Origin: Clostridiaceae bacterium
GTDB lineage: Bacteria > Bacillota_A > Clostridia > Clostridiales > Clostridiaceae
Length of the DNA stretch: 16,214 nucleotides
Direction: 5' to 3'
Assembly: GCA_029256485.1 (NCBI GenBank)
Contig: JAQSXU010000078.1
Coordinates: 1-16,214, forward strand
The notes under the pieces are model-generated. The model was not told the origin of the DNA and searched no databases. It was given only the letters and a program-made list of their open reading frames with translations. The position numbers and the translations under genes are program-made. Below, in pieces: positions 13,444 to 16,214 of the stretch. Position 1 is the first letter of the stretch; each line of letters begins with the position of its first letter.

Positions 13444-15244
13444 TGTTAATGAGGATAAAAGGATAATTTATGTATGTTGTGGTACGGGATGTATTGCTAA
13501 TGGGAGTAAAGAAGTATATGAAATTTTGAAGGAAAAAATTGAAAAATCAGGCGCACCCGTATCAGTGGAAACTTACGTAAAGCCTACAGGCTGTAATGGA
13601 CTTTGTGAAAAGGGGCCTATTGTAAAGATTATGCCTGATAATATCTCTTATTTTAAAGTCCAAGCTAAGGATGCAGAGGAGATAATAGAAAAAACTATAA
13701 TGAAGGGACAGGTTATTGATAGACTTCTCTACTTTGACATATCTCTTAATAAAAAAGTGAAATCTCATAAAGAAAGTGAATTTTATAAGAGGCAAATGAA
13801 AATTGCTTTAAGAAATATTGGTGAAATAGATCCCGCAAGCATTGAAGATTATATTGAAAGAGGCGGTTTCAAGGCTTTAAAAAAGGTATTGTTTGATATG
13901 CCTAAGGAAAATATAATCAAAGAGATCTCAAAATCTGGGCTTAGGGGAAGGGGAGGAGCTGGATTTCCTACAGGTACCAAATGGAGGCAGTGCAACTCAA
14001 TAGAAAGTTTTCCTAAGTATGTGATATGTAATGGAGATGAGGGTGATCCGGGTGCATTTATGGATAGAAGCATTATGGAAGGCGATCCAGGTGATGTAAT
14101 AGAAGGTATGACCATATGTGCTTATGCAATTGGTGCCCATAATGGCTTTGCATATATAAGGGATGAGTATAATTTAGCAATAAAAAATATGACAAAAATT
14201 ATAGAGCAGGCAAGAAGTTTAGGTTACCTTGGTAAAAATATAATGGGCAGCGGTTTTGATTTTGATATTGATATAGTTAGGGGTGGAGGAGCCTTTGTGT
14301 GTGGCGAATCTACGGCACTTATGTCCTCTATAGAAGGGAAAGTAGGGGAACCTAGAGCAAAATATATACACTCTACAGAGAAAGGACTATGGGGACAGCC
14401 TACTGTATTAAATAATGTAGAGACATGGGCAAATATATCGGAAATAATTTTAAAAGGTGGAGACTGGTATAGTTCTATTGGTACTGAAAACAGTAAAGGA
14501 ACTAAAGTGTTTTCATTGGTTGGTAAAGTCAAGAATACTGGACTTGTAGAAGTCCCAATGGGTACAAGCCTAAGGGAATTGATATATGATATAGGCGGGG
14601 GAATAATAGGTAATAAAAAATTTAAAGCTGTTCAAATAGGAGGTCCTTCAGGAGCCTGCATACCTGAGGAGTATCTTGATTTGAACGTTGACTTTGATTC
14701 ACTTTCTAAGGCAGATGCCATAATGGGTTCCGGAGGTATGATTGTAATGGATGAAAGAACCTGTATGGTGGATGTAGCTAAGTATTATTTAAATTTTCTT
14801 TCTGAAGAATCTTGTGGCAAATGTACACCTTGCAGAGAAGGAATCAGAAGAATGCTTGAGATACTTAATGACATATGTGAGGGACGTGGAAGAGAAGGAG
14901 ATATTGAAGAGATTATTAACATATCGGATACAGTGCTTAAAGCTTCTCTTTGTGGACTTGGGAAAAGTGCTCCCAACCCAATTTTATCTGCAATAAAGTA
15001 TTTCAGAAATGAATTCGAGGAACATATAAAAGATAAAAGATGTTCTGCAGGTGTGTGTAAAGAACTAACCACTTTTTACATTAATACAGAAAAATGTAAG
15101 GGATGTGGTGTCTGCAAGAAGAATTGTCCTTCAGAAGCCATAAGTGGAGAGATTAAAAAGGTACATGAAATTAATGTAGATAAATGCATTAAGTGCGGCA
15201 ATTGTATAAATAACTGCAGATTTAATGCCGTAATGGTTAAATAG
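13436..15244 (+). CDS. NuoF/HydB-like flavin subunit with extra ferredoxin domains
   Basis: This 602-residue NAD(P)H-linked subunit is of the HydB/HndC type. Residues 10-95 are a thioredoxin-like [2Fe-2S] domain (C14, C19, C53, C57). Residues of about 120-455 are the FMN/NAD-binding NuoF core, with GRGGAGFPTG (171-180), CNGDEGDPGAF (198-208), RGGGAFVCGEST (282-293) and an SLBB segment after about 355. The next [4Fe-4S] site is C460, C463, C466 and C506. CSAGVC (536-541) matches the conserved cysteine pair ahead of the ferredoxin tail in HydB-type proteins. Two C-terminal [4Fe-4S] motifs are C554/557/560/564 and C584/587/590/594. This layout is that of electron-bifurcating rather than simple NADH dehydrogenases. 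ATG 13436 is chosen over ATG 13421 because GGGGG at 13424-13428 is spaced for it. Confidence 0.94.
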   Translation: MDSVNEDKRIIYVCCGTGCIANGSKEVYEILKEKIEKSGAPVSVETYVKPTGCNGLCEKGPIVKIMPDNISYFKVQAKDAEEIIEKTIMKGQVIDRLLYFDISLNKKVKSHKESEFYKRQMKIALRNIGEIDPASIEDYIERGGFKALKKVLFDMPKENIIKEISKSGLRGRGGAGFPTGTKWRQCNSIESFPKYVICNGDEGDPGAFMDRSIMEGDPGDVIEGMTICAYAIGAHNGFAYIRDEYNLAIKNMTKIIEQARSLGYLGKNIMGSGFDFDIDIVRGGGAFVCGESTALMSSIEGKVGEPRAKYIHSTEKGLWGQPTVLNNVETWANISEIILKGGDWYSSIGTENSKGTKVFSLVGKVKNTGLVEVPMGTSLRELIYDIGGGIIGNKKFKAVQIGGPSGACIPEEYLDLNVDFDSLSKADAIMGSGGMIVMDERTCMVDVAKYYLNFLSEESCGKCTPCREGIRRMLEILNDICEGRGREGDIEEIINISDTVLKASLCGLGKSAPNPILSAIKYFRNEFEEHIKDKRCSAGVCKELTTFYINTEKCKGCGVCKKNCPSEAISGEIKKVHEINVDKCIKCGNCINNCRFNAVMVK

Positions 15245-15255
15245 GGGGTGATATC

Positions 15256-16017
15256 ATGAAAATAGTGATAGATGGAAAACAATATGAAGCTGAGCACGGA
15301 GAGTATATACTTAACGTTTGTAAAAGAAATGGAATTTATATTCCTACCCTTTGTCATAGTGATGCACTTCCAGGTCAGGGAAGCTGCAGACTGTGTATTG
15401 TAGAAGTTATTGAAAGAGGAAGGGCAAGGGTTGTAACCTCCTGCTTATATCCCATAACAAAGGAAGTAGAGGTACTTACTAAATCAGAAAAAATAATGAG
15501 TATGAGAAAAACAATAATTACACTCCTTGCTGCACGGGCACCAAAAAACCAGTATATGAGAAAACTAAAACAGGAGTATGGTGTTCTTGATGAAGAAATA
15601 GAAAGATTTAAGCTTAATGATTCAGAGCAGTGCATACTTTGCGGCCTTTGTGTAAAAGCTTGTGAAGAAGTAGGCACCAGTGCCATATCTACCGTAAATA
15701 GGGGCGTAACAAAAAAGATATCTACTCCTTATGATGAGCCTTCAAAAGATTGCATAGGTTGTGGAGCCTGCAGCTTTGTTTGCCCAACCGGTGCTATAAA
15801 AATGGTGGATACAGGAGATAAGAGGAACATTTGGGGAAAGACATTTAAGCTATTAAGATGTGAAAAATGTGGTAAATATTTTTCTACAAAAGAGCATTTT
15901 GATTATGCTACAAAAAAATTAAATGAGCCTAATAGAGAAGTTTTATGTGAAGCTTGCAAAAAGAAAATTGTTTCAGAAAAATTTAAAGATGTGTTTGAAA
16001 ATGTTAATGTAAAATAA
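15256..16017 (+). CDS. NuoG N-terminal-like / HydA-Fe-S-like iron-sulfur protein
   Basis: This 253-residue Fe-S protein opens with a plant-type [2Fe-2S] domain (C33, C44, C47, C63; LPGQGSCRLCIVEV). Two [4Fe-4S] sites follow: C126/129/132/136 and C166/169/172/176. The His-Cys3 cluster motif usual between these parts in NuoG and [FeFe] hydrogenases is missing: residues 64-125 have no cysteine. A C-terminal CxxC pair (C202, C205, C231, C234) looks like a zinc-ribbon or rubredoxin-type site. There is no H-cluster and no pterin domain, so it is an electron-transfer subunit only. GGGGGTG precedes the ATG, 11 bases after the NuoF-like stop. The C-terminal EKFKDVFENV echoes the AOR Fe-S subunit. It is probably the ferredoxin-facing or AOR-facing wire of the complex. 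Confidence 0.9.
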   Translation: MKIVIDGKQYEAEHGEYILNVCKRNGIYIPTLCHSDALPGQGSCRLCIVEVIERGRARVVTSCLYPITKEVEVLTKSEKIMSMRKTIITLLAARAPKNQYMRKLKQEYGVLDEEIERFKLNDSEQCILCGLCVKACEEVGTSAISTVNRGVTKKISTPYDEPSKDCIGCGACSFVCPTGAIKMVDTGDKRNIWGKTFKLLRCEKCGKYFSTKEHFDYATKKLNEPNREVLCEACKKKIVSEKFKDVFENVNVK

Positions 16018-16040
16018 TTACCTCATATAATTTCACAATG

Positions 16041-16070
16041 TAAAACGCTATGTTTTCGCATAGCGTTTTA
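16041..16070. terminator. Operon-ending intrinsic terminator
   Basis: TAAAACGCTATG (16041-16052) and CATAGCGTTTTA (16059-16070) are perfect inverted copies with a six-base TTTTCG loop. Both flanks are A/T-rich, with TTTTATT on the exit side. It lies 24 bases past the last stop and should end the AOR-Nuo-like operon. Because it is symmetric it could work for either strand. Confidence 0.85.
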
Positions 16071-16214
16071 TTATGCGGCCCTATTGCCATGGATTCGTCT
16101 AGATAACTATAAAAATATATAGCTAGTGCCTTAACTCTTAAGTAGTACAAAAATGAATTTTGGAAAACTATAGTTTGTCAACCAATATATACAGCTAAAA
16201 TCTATCACCTATAA
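16071..16214. other. Right-end non-coding stretch
   Basis: No open reading frame, tRNA or rRNA is recognisable in these 144 bases. A 12-base palindrome AAACTATAGTTT (16165-16176) is present. TTGACA occurs on the - strand at 16181-16176, but no convincing -10 box follows it. The stretch probably belongs to the control region of whatever lies beyond the window. Confidence 0.5.

Noticed and set aside
15375..15686. 103-residue open frame on the - strand within the NuoG-like gene
   Set aside because: It is antisense to a well-supported cysteine-motif protein and has no recognisable domain; the same applies to the other antisense frames across the window.
12955..16017. NuoEFG-like genes as part of an [FeFe] hydrogenase
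   Set aside because: No H-cluster motifs (TSCCPxW or similar) occur in the window, and the NuoG-like protein ends after the Fe-S and CxxC sites.
16165..16176. Palindrome AAACTATAGTTT near the right edge as an operator
   Set aside because: A single short AT-rich palindrome without a gene or convincing promoter in view is not enough.

Overview
The window looks like low-GC Firmicutes chromosome, most likely Clostridium or a close relative among acetogenic or solventogenic clostridia. The base composition is AT-rich, Shine-Dalgarno sites are strong AGGAGG types, some starts are TTG or GTG, and the gene content is anaerobic (tungsten aldehyde oxidoreductase, many ferredoxin-type clusters). It is essentially one functional theme: acquire tungstate, build the pyranopterin (tungsten/molybdenum) cofactor, and use it in an aldehyde:ferredoxin oxidoreductase (AOR) that appears wired to an NADH-type electron-bifurcating module.

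Region 1 (1-7978, + strand) is a tightly packed operon. It runs from the 3' end of a probable Moco/Tuco riboswitch with a terminator, through tupA-tupB-tupC (tungstate ABC importer), mogA, moeA, a second moeA fused to a periplasmic-binding-protein-like domain, moaA and moaC, to a MOSC-domain gene. It ends at a bidirectional terminator. This covers cPMP synthesis (MoaA, MoaC), adenylylation of molybdopterin (MogA), metal insertion (two MoeA paralogs) and metal uptake.

Region 2 (7964-9970, - strand) has two genes transcribed leftward from a recognisable sigma-A-type promoter. The first encodes an IscU/NifU-N-like scaffold lacking the first canonical cysteine. The second encodes a 501-residue MoeB/ThiF/HesA-type E1-like protein made of a degenerate first E1 domain and an intact second one.

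Region 3 (9899-10286) is a 388-base divergent intergenic region. It holds the leftward promoter, two inverted repeats, a candidate Moco/Tuco-type riboswitch whose closing helix competes with a strong intrinsic terminator, and a hairpin lying between a perfect Shine-Dalgarno and the first rightward start codon.

Region 4 (10287-16070, + strand) encodes a 16-Cys ferredoxin-like AOR partner and the AOR catalytic subunit, followed by an intercistronic terminator-like hairpin. After it come a MoaD-like sulfur carrier ending in GG and NuoE-, NuoF- and NuoG(N-terminal)-like subunits, closed by a perfect 12-bp hairpin terminator. No hydrogenase H-cluster domain is present, so the NuoEFG-like set most plausibly serves the AOR. 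The likely system is a five-subunit AOR coupling aldehyde oxidation (or acid reduction) to both NAD(P)(H) and ferredoxin. The last 144 bases carry no supported gene.

MoaE (large subunit of molybdopterin synthase) and MobA are not in the window. Lack of MobA fits an AOR, whose cofactor carries no nucleotide. MoaE must be elsewhere or replaced.
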